A stretch of DNA of 38,886 bases from a bacterium (GTDB lineage Bacteria; Bacillota; Clostridia; Lachnospirales; Lachnospiraceae): NCBI GenBank assembly GCA_030539165.1, contig JAUNSO010000019.1, positions 14,432 through 53,317 of the forward strand. Direction: 5' to 3'. The notes below the pieces were generated by a model. It did no database searches. It was not told the origin of the DNA and worked only from the letters and a program-made list of their open reading frames with translations. The translations under genes and the position numbers were made by a program. Positions 31,997 to 38,886 of this stretch are shown here, piece after piece. Positions within the stretch are counted from its first letter, which is position 1. Each line of letters begins with the position of its first letter.

Positions 31997-32524
31997 TTAA
32001 TAATACATACTGAAGTGATCCATCATATAGTATGCATCATATCCGCTTTTTACAAACGCATCATTGGAAAGTCTGTCATAATCCTCGGCATACTTTTTCA
32101 TTTTTTCCCACAGACTTGGTTTCTTTGCCGTCATTCCTTCTGCAACAATCTCTGACATGGTCTTGCATACGTCCATATAGTCATTGGTCAGCGCACGCAG
32201 TCTGCCGGACAGCTGCGTCATAATAGACACGGCAACATCAGAATGATCTGCAATATATCCGACAAATTCAGGCTGTGTGATCACTGTCAGTTCAGTCTCC
32301 TGAAAAGCAACTGCAGTAGCACTGCGAGGCATATCCTCGATCATTGCCATCTCTCCGAAGAATTTTCCCTCACCCAGCTCCACGAGGCATTTTTCATTTT
32401 CTGTTCCGTAATTGACATAGATTCCGATCAGGCCGTGATTGATTTCATACATCTTATCTCCGTTATCGCCTTGGTTAAAAATCACATCACCCATCCTGTA
32501 AATCTCAATTTTAGCGTTTGCCAT
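31997..32524 (-). CDS. Stand-alone cyclic nucleotide-binding protein
   Basis: Protein of 175 residues with one cNMP-binding domain (about 5-115) and a helical C-terminus that has no recognisable helix-turn-helix, so it is not a CRP/FNR transcription factor. The phosphate-binding cassette is FFGEMAMIEDMPRSATAV, with the ribose-binding Glu58 and phosphate-binding Arg67 both present. It probably changes conformation on binding cAMP or cGMP and acts on a partner protein; the last 20 residues are rich in Tyr and Met (YDAYYMMDHFSMYY). AGGAGG lies eight bases upstream. It is the first gene of the operon that ends in a nucleotidyl cyclase. Confidence 0.9.
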   Translation of the reverse strand: MANAKIEIYRMGDVIFNQGDNGDKMYEINHGLIGIYVNYGTENEKCLVELGEGKFFGEMAMIEDMPRSATAVAFQETELTVITQPEFVGYIADHSDVAVSIMTQLSGRLRALTNDYMDVCKTMSEIVAEGMTAKKPSLWEKMKKYAEDYDRLSNDAFVKSGYDAYYMMDHFSMYY

Positions 32525-32560
32525 TTTGTAGTCCTCCTTTGTTTGTATATCCTGACTTCT

Positions 32561-32589
32561 ATTATACCCGTCCCAAATCCTAATGTAAA
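32561..32589 (-). promoter_or_regulatory. Promoter of the cNMP-binding/isomerase/cyclase operon
   Basis: On the minus strand, TTTACA (32584-32589), 17-base spacer, TATAAT (32561-32566). It lies about 35-65 bases before the gene, in the 184-base divergent gap with the CYTH gene. For the plus-strand CYTH gene I see only a weak TACTAT with an upstream TG near 32655. Confidence 0.85.
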
Positions 32590-32708
32590 GTTTCGAGATT
32601 TATAATTTTCAAATAAATGTAAACAATACAAATGGCAGTCAGTCTGAAAATATGTTACTATAGAACTGAAAACAATTTTACCGTTATGATACCCGGAGGA
32701 AACCGTTC

Positions 32709-33164
32709 ATGGAAATTGAAAGAAAATTTTTAATCAAAAATCTGCCCGCAGATATCGACGCCTATCCCTTTCACATGATCGAACAGGCATATCTGTGTAC
32801 TGACCCGGTCATCCGTGTCCGCATGGAGGATGACAGTTACTACATGACCTACAAAGGAAAAGGACTGATGGCTCGTGAAGAGTACAATCTGCCGTTAAAC
32901 CGCATGGCTTATGAGCAGCTAAAGCCCAAGGCTGAGGGAAACGTGATTACAAAAAAAAGAGTTCTGATCCCGTACCTCAAGTACACGATAGAACTCGACC
33001 TCTTTGCAGAACCCTTTGCTCCCCTGCAGCTTGCAGAGGTGGAATTTGAATCAGAAGAAGAAGCACTTGCCTTTACTCCTCCCGACTGGTTCGGTCAGGA
33101 TGTCACCAACGATCAGACTTATCACAATAGCAACATGGCTACGATCTTTACAAGAGAGATATAG
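32709..33164 (+). CDS. CYTH-domain triphosphate tunnel metalloenzyme
   Basis: The only plus-strand gene in the window, 151 residues. It has the CYTH signature ExExK as EIERKF at the N-terminus, then alternating charged strands typical of the tunnel: RVRMEDDSYYMTYKGKG, ITKKRVLIPY, TIELDLFAEP and AEVEFESEEEA. Small bacterial CYTH proteins hydrolyse inorganic triphosphate or nucleoside triphosphates; some family members are class IV adenylate cyclases, which is notable next to a cyclic-nucleotide operon, though I favour triphosphatase from its size. GGAGG lies nine bases upstream. Its final codons (TREI and TAG) lie in a palindrome shared with the converging LacI gene. Confidence 0.88.
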   Translation: MEIERKFLIKNLPADIDAYPFHMIEQAYLCTDPVIRVRMEDDSYYMTYKGKGLMAREEYNLPLNRMAYEQLKPKAEGNVITKKRVLIPYLKYTIELDLFAEPFAPLQLAEVEFESEEEALAFTPPDWFGQDVTNDQTYHNSNMATIFTREI

Positions 33165-33196
33165 AAGCATTGTAAATGCTTCTATATCTCTCTTGT
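33150..33196. terminator. Bidirectional 22-bp palindrome at convergent gene ends
   Basis: Left arm 33150-33171 and right arm 33175-33196 are perfect reverse complements with a 3-base loop (GTA). Both stop codons (33162-33164 plus, 33182-33184 minus) are inside the arms, so CYTH and LacI proteins both end in TREI. No long T run follows; it may act as a processing or RNase-resistant end in both directions. Confidence 0.8.
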
Positions 33197-34210
33197 TGAT
33201 TCTCCTATGATTAACTTTCCTTCAAAGGTCTTGTGCTGGTGTTCCTCTTCATTCTGGATGACATCAAACAGAACCTCGACTGTTTCCCGTGCCATTTCCT
33301 CAATTGGCTGTCTGATGGTCGTGATGGATGGGCTGTAGAAATATGCCATATCAATTCCATCATAGCCGGCTACCGATATATCCTCCGGAATCCTGCGCCC
33401 GCTCTCCAGAATTGCCTTACATGCACCAATCGCAAGTGTATCCGAGATCGCATAGACAGCTGTAGGCAGATCCTTACGTTTTAAAATCTCCTGCATAACG
33501 GCATATCCGTTCTCCATCGTATAAGGATCCAGCTCATAATTCATCTCATAAATCATGGACTCGTCCACCTTGATTGCATTATCATGCAGCGCCAGTCTGT
33601 ATCCCTCTCGTCTCAGATTGCCGACACTCTCGTCAGAAGAGCTTGCCACGATCGTCGCTATCTTTTTATGTCCCAGCTTGCACAGATAATCTACGATTTT
33701 ATAGCTCTCCTTTGTATCATCTACTGAAACAGATGAATAGCTCTCGCTTGGCTTTTTCTGAGACATTGCAATCGTACTGAGCACAAATGGTACCTGCAGC
33801 TGTTCCAGCTTTTCCTTTGTGTGTGAAAAATAACCGCCCAGAAATATAATACCCTGCAGACGCTTCTCCTTGATCAACTCCAGCGCAACATCTACTTCAT
33901 CTTCATTCATTTCTACATGGTGCAGAACCAAAGCATACTTCTTATTCTGTATTTCTTTCTCCATGACCTTGATCATTTTCATAAAAAACGGGTTTGATAT
34001 TCCCTTGACCAGTATCGCAATTGCATTTGACTCTGTCAGTTTCAGGTTTCTGGCACTGTTGTTCGGAATATAGTTATACTCCCTTATGATTTCCATAACC
34101 TTCTGCTTGGTCTCTTCATTGATATCCGGATGGTTGTTCATGGCTCGCGATACCGTACTCACTCCAACGCCGCACATCCTGGCAATATCTTTGATTGTAA
34201 TCGTTTCCAT
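33182..34210 (-). CDS. LacI-family regulator of the maltodextrin operon
   Basis: LacI/GalR-type regulator of 342 residues. The N-terminal HTH and hinge are clear (TIKDIARMCGVGVSTVSRAMNNHPDINEET, then NNSARNLKLTESN), followed by a periplasmic-binding-like effector domain (AILVKGISNPFFMKMI, then AVYAISDTLAIGACKAILESG and DISVAGYDGIDMAYFYSPSIT). I chose the ATG at 34210, nine bases after GGGG; 34219 is too close. It lies 23 bases after malQ as the last gene of the operon and so probably controls it in response to maltose or maltodextrin; its operator would be near the promoter outside the window. Its 3' end lies in the palindrome. Confidence 0.93.
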   Translation of the reverse strand: METITIKDIARMCGVGVSTVSRAMNNHPDINEETKQKVMEIIREYNYIPNNSARNLKLTESNAIAILVKGISNPFFMKMIKVMEKEIQNKKYALVLHHVEMNEDEVDVALELIKEKRLQGIIFLGGYFSHTKEKLEQLQVPFVLSTIAMSQKKPSESYSSVSVDDTKESYKIVDYLCKLGHKKIATIVASSSDESVGNLRREGYRLALHDNAIKVDESMIYEMNYELDPYTMENGYAVMQEILKRKDLPTAVYAISDTLAIGACKAILESGRRIPEDISVAGYDGIDMAYFYSPSITTIRQPIEEMARETVEVLFDVIQNEEEHQHKTFEGKLIIGESTREI

Positions 34211-34233
34211 GATCCTCATCCCCGTTTCAGTAC

Positions 34234-35721
34234 TTAAAGTCTACCATATAATTTGGTCATTTCAAATACCCGCTTCAACAATTTCTTGTTAATATCCTTT
34301 TCGGACATTCTCCATTTCCAGTTCTCTCCCAGTGTAGAAGGGGTATTGATCCGTGCCTCAGAGCCCATACAGAGATAATCCTGTATCGGAATGATACACA
34401 GCTTTGCCACACTTGACTGAGCCAGTCTGACAAAATCCCAGCTGATCTCCTTTGGCGGTGTATCAAAATTGTTGATATAAGCAACTGACAATTTTTTATC
34501 CGGACGGGACAGTTCATCATACCAGCCGCGAATCGTATTATTGTCATGTGTTCCTGTATATACCACGCAATTCGATGTATAGTTATGCGGCAGATAGTCG
34601 CTCTCTTCACGTGAATCGAAGGCAAACTGCAGCACCTTCATACCCGGATAGCCTGTATCCTTGACCAGTTTTATGACTGAGGGAGTCAAATATCCGAGAT
34701 CCTCCGCAATGATGTCGACCTTGCCCAGCTTGGCTGCAAGTGCTTTAAAGATGTCAATTCCGGGGCCCTTTTTCCATTTACCTTTCTCGGCTGTTTTATG
34801 ACCATACGGGATTGCATAGTACTCATCGAAGCCTCTGAAATGATCCACACGCACTACATCATACAATTTGAAGCAGTAACCGATTCTCCTGATCCACCAC
34901 TCATAACCAGTCTTCTTATGATAAGTCCAGTCATACACAGGATTGCCCCACAGCTGTCCTGTCGCTGAAAATGCGTCGGGCGGACATCCGGCAACTGCAA
35001 TCGGCATATTATCCTTATCAAACTGAAACAGCTTGGGCGCTGCCCATGTATCTGCACTGTCAAATGCGACATAAATCGGAATGTCTCCGATGATTTTGAT
35101 TCCCTGATCATTTGCATACTTCTTCAGTTTGGTCCACTGCTCTGTGAATTTATACTGCTGGAACTGATAAAACTCTATTTCCTTTGCAAATTTCTTTCGA
35201 TACTTTTCGAGGGTTTCCGGCTTTCTGACGCGGATATCCTCATCCCATTCGATAAAGCTGGCTCCTCCGAAGTGATTTTTCACTGCCATATAAAGTGCAT
35301 AATCATCAAGCCAGTAGGCATTCTCACTGATAAACTCTTTAAACTTTTTCTTTCTGGAGATGCCGCTTCTCTCGTATGCGATATGAAGCACCTTAAATCT
35401 GGATAAATACAGCTTTTCGTAATCAATATATCTTGCGTTCTTCCCAAAATCACAGCTGTCACATTCCGTCTTTGTCAACAGCCCCTCTGCAATCAGTGTC
35501 TCCAGATCAATGAAATACGGATTGCCTGCATACGTTGAAAAGGACTGATATGGTGAATCGCCATAGCCTGTAGGACCCAGCGGAAGCAGCTGCCAGTAGG
35601 ACTGACCTGCCTCCTTCAGCTGATCTACAAACTGATATGCATATTTTGAAAATGATCCAATCCCATACTTGCCGGGTAAACTCGCAATCGGTAACAGAAC
35701 ACCGCTTTTTCTCGTAGACAT
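34234..35721 (-). CDS. malQ: 4-alpha-glucanotransferase (amylomaltase)
   Basis: GH77 amylomaltase of 495 residues, cytosolic, which disproportionates maltodextrins by moving glucan units and releasing glucose. Catalytic residues are visible: nucleophile Asp in VVRVDHFRGFDEYY, acid/base Glu in DIIAEDLGYLTPSV and the stabilising Asp in YTGTHDNNTIRGWY. The N-terminal RKSGVLLPIASLPGKYGIG is the family start. AGGAG-rich sequence lies seven bases upstream. It follows the MalG-type permease after 20 bases and precedes the LacI gene by 23 bases, so import and first processing of maltodextrin are co-expressed. Length is normal for the short bacterial form. Confidence 0.96.
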   Translation of the reverse strand: MSTRKSGVLLPIASLPGKYGIGSFSKYAYQFVDQLKEAGQSYWQLLPLGPTGYGDSPYQSFSTYAGNPYFIDLETLIAEGLLTKTECDSCDFGKNARYIDYEKLYLSRFKVLHIAYERSGISRKKKFKEFISENAYWLDDYALYMAVKNHFGGASFIEWDEDIRVRKPETLEKYRKKFAKEIEFYQFQQYKFTEQWTKLKKYANDQGIKIIGDIPIYVAFDSADTWAAPKLFQFDKDNMPIAVAGCPPDAFSATGQLWGNPVYDWTYHKKTGYEWWIRRIGYCFKLYDVVRVDHFRGFDEYYAIPYGHKTAEKGKWKKGPGIDIFKALAAKLGKVDIIAEDLGYLTPSVIKLVKDTGYPGMKVLQFAFDSREESDYLPHNYTSNCVVYTGTHDNNTIRGWYDELSRPDKKLSVAYINNFDTPPKEISWDFVRLAQSSVAKLCIIPIQDYLCMGSEARINTPSTLGENWKWRMSEKDINKKLLKRVFEMTKLYGRL

Positions 35722-35741
35722 AATCTCTCCTCCCGTTTCTG

Positions 35742-36578
35742 TTAACCCTTGACTGCTCCGGCTGCCACACCTTCAATGATGTATTTCTGACAAGCCAGAT
35801 AGAATATAATGATCGGGATGATTGCAAGAACCAGCAACGCCATCATGGCTCCCATATCCTTTGCGCCGTAAGAACCAACCAGATACTGTACAACGACCGG
35901 AATGGTTTTATATTCTGTACTCAGACCAATAACCAGATACGGCAGCAGGTAGTCATTCCAGATCCACATTGCATTCAGTATGGAAACTGTAATGGCCGTC
36001 GGCTTTAGAATCGGCATGACCACACCGAAAAATGTCTGGAGAGGATTGCAGCCGTCAATCATTGCTGCCTCTTCGATTTCAATAGGAATAGACTTCACAA
36101 ATCCGCAGAACATGAATACGGAAAGTCCGGCTCCAAATCCAAGATACAGGAGTACCATTCCCGGAGGGCTGTTGAGCTTGCACATATTCGCCAGCTTTGT
36201 CATTGTAAACATGACCATCTGGAACGGAACGATCATAGAAAAAACAAACATATAGTACAAAGCGTTTGTAAGCTTTGATTTTACTCTTGTAATATAGTAT
36301 GCCGTCATAGAAGTAAAGAGCAGGATTGCCAGCACGGACAGGATCGTAATAAAGCATGACCATCCGAATGCGGAGAAAAATCCGGTCTTCTGGATACCAT
36401 TGATATAGTTTGTCAGACCCGAGAATGTCATTGCCGTCGGCAGAGCAAACGGGTCATCACTGATATAAAGCTTTCCTTTAAAGGAATTCAGAACAACAAA
36501 GTAAATCGGAACCAAAAATGCAAGTGCTACAACCAGCATGATAACAGTTAAAAATCCCTTTGCAACTGATTTTTTCAT
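35742..36578 (-). CDS. Maltodextrin ABC permease (MalG type)
   Basis: Inner-membrane permease of 278 residues with about six spans. The EAA loop that contacts the ATPase is in EIEEAAMIDGCNPLQTFFGVVMPILKP. The short N-terminus before the first span and the C-terminal YIIEGVAAGAVKG are typical of MalG-type subunits of CUT1 sugar transporters. GGAGG is close upstream. The ATG shares one base with the TAA of the MalF-type gene (TAATG), so the two permeases are coupled. The ATPase (MsmX/MalK type) is not in this operon; such ATPases are often encoded elsewhere and shared. Confidence 0.93.
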   Translation of the reverse strand: MKKSVAKGFLTVIMLVVALAFLVPIYFVVLNSFKGKLYISDDPFALPTAMTFSGLTNYINGIQKTGFFSAFGWSCFITILSVLAILLFTSMTAYYITRVKSKLTNALYYMFVFSMIVPFQMVMFTMTKLANMCKLNSPPGMVLLYLGFGAGLSVFMFCGFVKSIPIEIEEAAMIDGCNPLQTFFGVVMPILKPTAITVSILNAMWIWNDYLLPYLVIGLSTEYKTIPVVVQYLVGSYGAKDMGAMMALLVLAIIPIIIFYLACQKYIIEGVAAGAVKG

Positions 36579-37420
36579 TATTGCTCCACCTCCTTATTTC
36601 TGGTAGCAACCAACTGAGTCAACGCAATTGCCGCTACTACGATAAAGAACAGTACAGCTTTTGCCTGCCCTACGCCCTCAAAACCGACACGTCCGTAAAA
36701 GGTATTGTAGATATCAAGTGCGAGCATTGCTGTTTTATTACTCGGAGCACCTGCTGTCAGAGCCAGGTTCTGGTCAAACAGCTTGAAACTGTTTGATACA
36801 GTCAAGAATAAACATATCGTAATCGATGGCATAACCATCGGAATCTTCACATTCAGTAACACCTGCCATGGTGTTGCACCATCTATTTTGGCGGCCTCAA
36901 TCAGATCCGGCGGAACATTCTGAAGTCCTGCAATATAGATGATCATCATATAACCAATCAGCTGCCAGTTCATGAGTACAACCAATCCCCAGAAGCCATA
37001 GGTCGCGTTGGCAACCAGTGTTGTTTCATACTTTACAAGAAATGCATTGATCATGGACTGCCAGATATAGCCCAGAATAATGCCGCCGATCAGATTCGGC
37101 ATAAAAAATACGGTACGGAACAGGTTGGTTCCTTTTATTTTCTGTGTAAGTGCCAATGCGATTAAAAAAGCCAGCAGATTGATGGATACAATGGCAACTG
37201 CCGCAAATTTCAATGTAAACCAGAAAGCATTGGTGAACTTATCATCGGCAAAAATCTGGGCGTAATTGCTAAGCCCTACCCATTTTGCACTTGTTACGGT
37301 TTTAAACTTACAGAATGACAGATACAGACCCATAGCAAACGGTATAATAAATGCAAATGCAAATGCGATCACCGTCGGCAACACGAATATGGGGAAATAC
37401 TTCTTTAATGTTTTCTGCAT
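36578..37420 (-). CDS. Maltodextrin ABC permease (MalF type)
   Basis: Partner permease of 280 residues, six predicted spans. The EAA loop is in DLIEAAKIDGATPWQVLLNVKIPMVMPS. Unlike enterobacterial MalF it lacks the large extra periplasmic loop, as is usual in Firmicutes. AGGAG lies seven bases upstream. It follows the binding-protein gene after a 158-base gap that holds a terminator-like hairpin, so it is expected at a lower level than the binding protein, and it overlaps the MalG-type gene by one base. Confidence 0.93.
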   Translation of the reverse strand: MQKTLKKYFPIFVLPTVIAFAFAFIIPFAMGLYLSFCKFKTVTSAKWVGLSNYAQIFADDKFTNAFWFTLKFAAVAIVSINLLAFLIALALTQKIKGTNLFRTVFFMPNLIGGIILGYIWQSMINAFLVKYETTLVANATYGFWGLVVLMNWQLIGYMMIIYIAGLQNVPPDLIEAAKIDGATPWQVLLNVKIPMVMPSITICLFLTVSNSFKLFDQNLALTAGAPSNKTAMLALDIYNTFYGRVGFEGVGQAKAVLFFIVVAAIALTQLVATRNKEVEQ

Positions 37421-37507
37421 ACGCTCTCTCCTTTTCTGACTCCCGGAATGCCAGAGACATCATATCTGTGCATCCTATTCATAACACAACTGTTTTTTCT
37501 TAAAATA

Positions 37508-37537
37508 TGGGCAGTGGCTAGGCAAAGCCACTGCCCA
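37508..37537 (-). terminator. Intercistronic terminator between binding protein and MalF-type permease
   Basis: A 12-bp perfect stem TGGGCAGTGGCT/AGCCACTGCCCA with a 6-base loop, followed on the minus strand by TATTTTAAG. It probably limits read-through from the binding-protein gene into the permeases, or protects the 3' end of its message. Confidence 0.75.
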
Positions 37538-37578
37538 CTAAATATTATAGCATAATATTCTTACTTTGTTTCTTAAAC

Positions 37579-38886
37579 TTATTCCTGAGCTGCAGCAGCT
37601 GCTGCCTTCTCTGATGCCCACTCATCGATGAATAACTGCTTAACATCTTCCCATTCCTTAGAACCTGATGCATACTCCAGAAGAGCTGCTCCGAAGTCAT
37701 CCTTGAATGTCTGGCTCGGGAATGATGTGAAGTTCCATGCTACGCTTGTTAATGAGCTGTCTGCCATATACTTGATAACTTCCTGTGCAAGAGGATCGGT
37801 CGGCTTCTCATCATCAGCAAATGTGTTGAAAGGAGCGATGAATCCAAGGTCGTTTGTAACTGCTGCTTTACCTGCATCTGAGCTGAATAACCACTCTACG
37901 AATGCGATTGATGCTGCCTGATCTTCCGGCTTAGCCTGGCTGTTGATTGAGAAGAAGTTCTCTGTACCTGTGCAAAGGCCCTGTGACTCCTCACCCTTAA
38001 CGCCTGTGTAGATAGGTAAGAACTTAACGTCTGTGTCTTTTACTGTGTTGCCTTCTACGCCTGAGATCTGTCCCCAGCCCCAGTTACCGTTCTGTACCAT
38101 AGCTGCTTTTCCAAGTGCGAATTCTGCCATGGAGTCATCAACTGACTTGCTTCCAAGGAGACCTGCTTTTGTGCATGAGTTGTTGATATACAGATCAAAG
38201 ATGTTCTTGTAGTTGTCTGAATATGTGAACTCAATAGCGTCTGTATCAGAGATTCCTTTGTCCTTGTACTCATAGTATACAGGTACGTTTGCAAGATGTG
38301 TCTGCCATCTCCAGTCCTCACCAGGTGTTAATGATGTGGATGCGAATACGCCTTCGATACCAAGATCTGCTGCCTTAGACTGCATATCTTCTACAACTGC
38401 CTTTAATGTATCAAAGTTCTTGATTTCGTCTATGGAAGCTGCCTTAGCGCCGTCCATTGCGAAATATTTGTCCATGATTGCGTTGTTGTAAATGATGCCG
38501 TATCCTTCAACTACGTAAGGGATACCATATACACCACCGTCTTCGCCTTCAACTGCAAGGCTCTTGTCAAGCAACCAGCTGTAAAGGTCTGTGTCTTTCA
38601 GATCTGCACAGTAATCTTTCCAGTTCTGATATCCTACAGGTCCGTTGATCTGGAACAGTGTAGGTGCATCAGCGTTAGCTACTTCTGACATTAATGTCTG
38701 CTCATAAGTTCCGCTTGCTGCTGTAACAACTTTAACAGGAACGCCTGTCTCTTCTGTGTACTGCTTTGCTAAGCTCTGCCAGATTTCATCTACTTCAGGT
38801 TTGAAGTTCAGGTAGTATACCTGACCTGCTGCAGCTGCTGTATCATCTGCAGGTGCTGCTTCCTCTTCTGCTGCAGGTGCTTCCTC
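37579..38886 (-). CDS. Maltodextrin-binding lipoprotein (MalE type), N-terminus outside the window
   Basis: Solute-binding protein of a CUT1 sugar importer, at least 435 residues, cut off by the window edge at its N-terminus. The frame stays open to base 38886, so the first in-window ATG (38691) is internal. The visible N-terminal part is an Ala/Glu/Pro-rich linker (EEAPAAEEEAAPADD), then GQVYYLNFKPEVDEIWQ, a family-1 binding-protein fold; AAMVQNGNWGWGQISG and FVEWLFSSDAGKAAVTNDLGFIAPF are typical of MalE-like proteins. The missing part should hold a lipoprotein signal peptide. Substrate is inferred to be maltodextrin from MalQ downstream. The C-terminus is Ala-rich (EKAAAAAAQE). Confidence 0.9.
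   Translation of the reverse strand, partial: EEAPAAEEEAAPADDTAAAAGQVYYLNFKPEVDEIWQSLAKQYTEETGVPVKVVTAASGTYEQTLMSEVANADAPTLFQINGPVGYQNWKDYCADLKDTDLYSWLLDKSLAVEGEDGGVYGIPYVVEGYGIIYNNAIMDKYFAMDGAKAASIDEIKNFDTLKAVVEDMQSKAADLGIEGVFASTSLTPGEDWRWQTHLANVPVYYEYKDKGISDTDAIEFTYSDNYKNIFDLYINNSCTKAGLLGSKSVDDSMAEFALGKAAMVQNGNWGWGQISGVEGNTVKDTDVKFLPIYTGVKGEESQGLCTGTENFFSINSQAKPEDQAASIAFVEWLFSSDAGKAAVTNDLGFIAPFNTFADDEKPTDPLAQEVIKYMADSSLTSVAWNFTSFPSQTFKDDFGAALLEYASGSKEWEDVKQLFIDEWASEKAAAAAAQE

Overview
The window looks like a chromosomal segment of a spore-forming, anaerobic low-to-moderate GC Firmicute of the Clostridia, most likely Lachnospiraceae. The signs are an alpha/beta small acid-soluble spore protein, AGGAGG-type ribosome binding sites on most genes, a TM1266-type putative hydrogenase regulator, lipoprotein-anchored ABC binding proteins with Ala/Glu/Pro-rich linkers, and the conserved tig-clpP-clpX-lon-ysxC block. 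The genus call is inference. Thirty-one of the 32 genes I support are on the minus strand; only the CYTH gene is on the plus strand. I see no rRNA, tRNA, CRISPR array, transposase or phage gene.

Reading in transcription order (high to low coordinates): (a) 33182-38886 is a maltodextrin operon: binding protein (cut by the window edge), two permeases, MalQ and a LacI-type regulator. (b) 32709-33164 is a CYTH triphosphate tunnel protein that converges on the LacI gene across a 22-bp perfect palindrome. (c) 29248-32524 is a possible cyclic-nucleotide cassette: a stand-alone cNMP-binding protein, a TIM-barrel isomerase, a PAS-class III nucleotidyl cyclase, then a DJ-1/PfpI protein. (d) 23930-28980 is a lipoprotein adaptor, RND pump and TetR operon with a strong promoter and a possible operator. 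(e) 23546-23752 is the spore protein, followed by a run of hairpins. (f) 22228-23094 is a TM1266-type regulator plus ECF S component, behind a long leader that ends in an intrinsic terminator, so it may be an uncharacterised cis-regulatory RNA. (g) 21055-22104 is a one-protein switch with HTH, Bergerat ATPase and STAS-like domains.

(h) 13505-20913 is the proteostasis block tig-clpP-clpX-lon-ysxC, running on into an AI-2E-family protein and a manganese-type CDF exporter. (i) 7331-12289 follows with almost no spacing and is the most unusual part of the window: a formyltransferase fused to a DUF2156 acyl/aminoacyl-transferase-like domain, a MATE transporter fused to a degenerate RsbW-like ATPase domain, and a membrane SpoIIE/RsbU-type phosphatase. 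I read these three as one candidate module that makes and exports a modified metabolite under partner-switching-type control.

(j) 1-7184 is a purine module: BMP-family nucleoside-binding lipoprotein, ABC ATPase, two permeases and adenine deaminase. The last intergenic gap (1699-2085) holds a large imperfect palindrome that resembles a MITE, next to a degenerate 40-bp tandem repeat.

Starts were chosen by ribosome binding site and often lie inside the longest open frame; alternatives are given in each entry.
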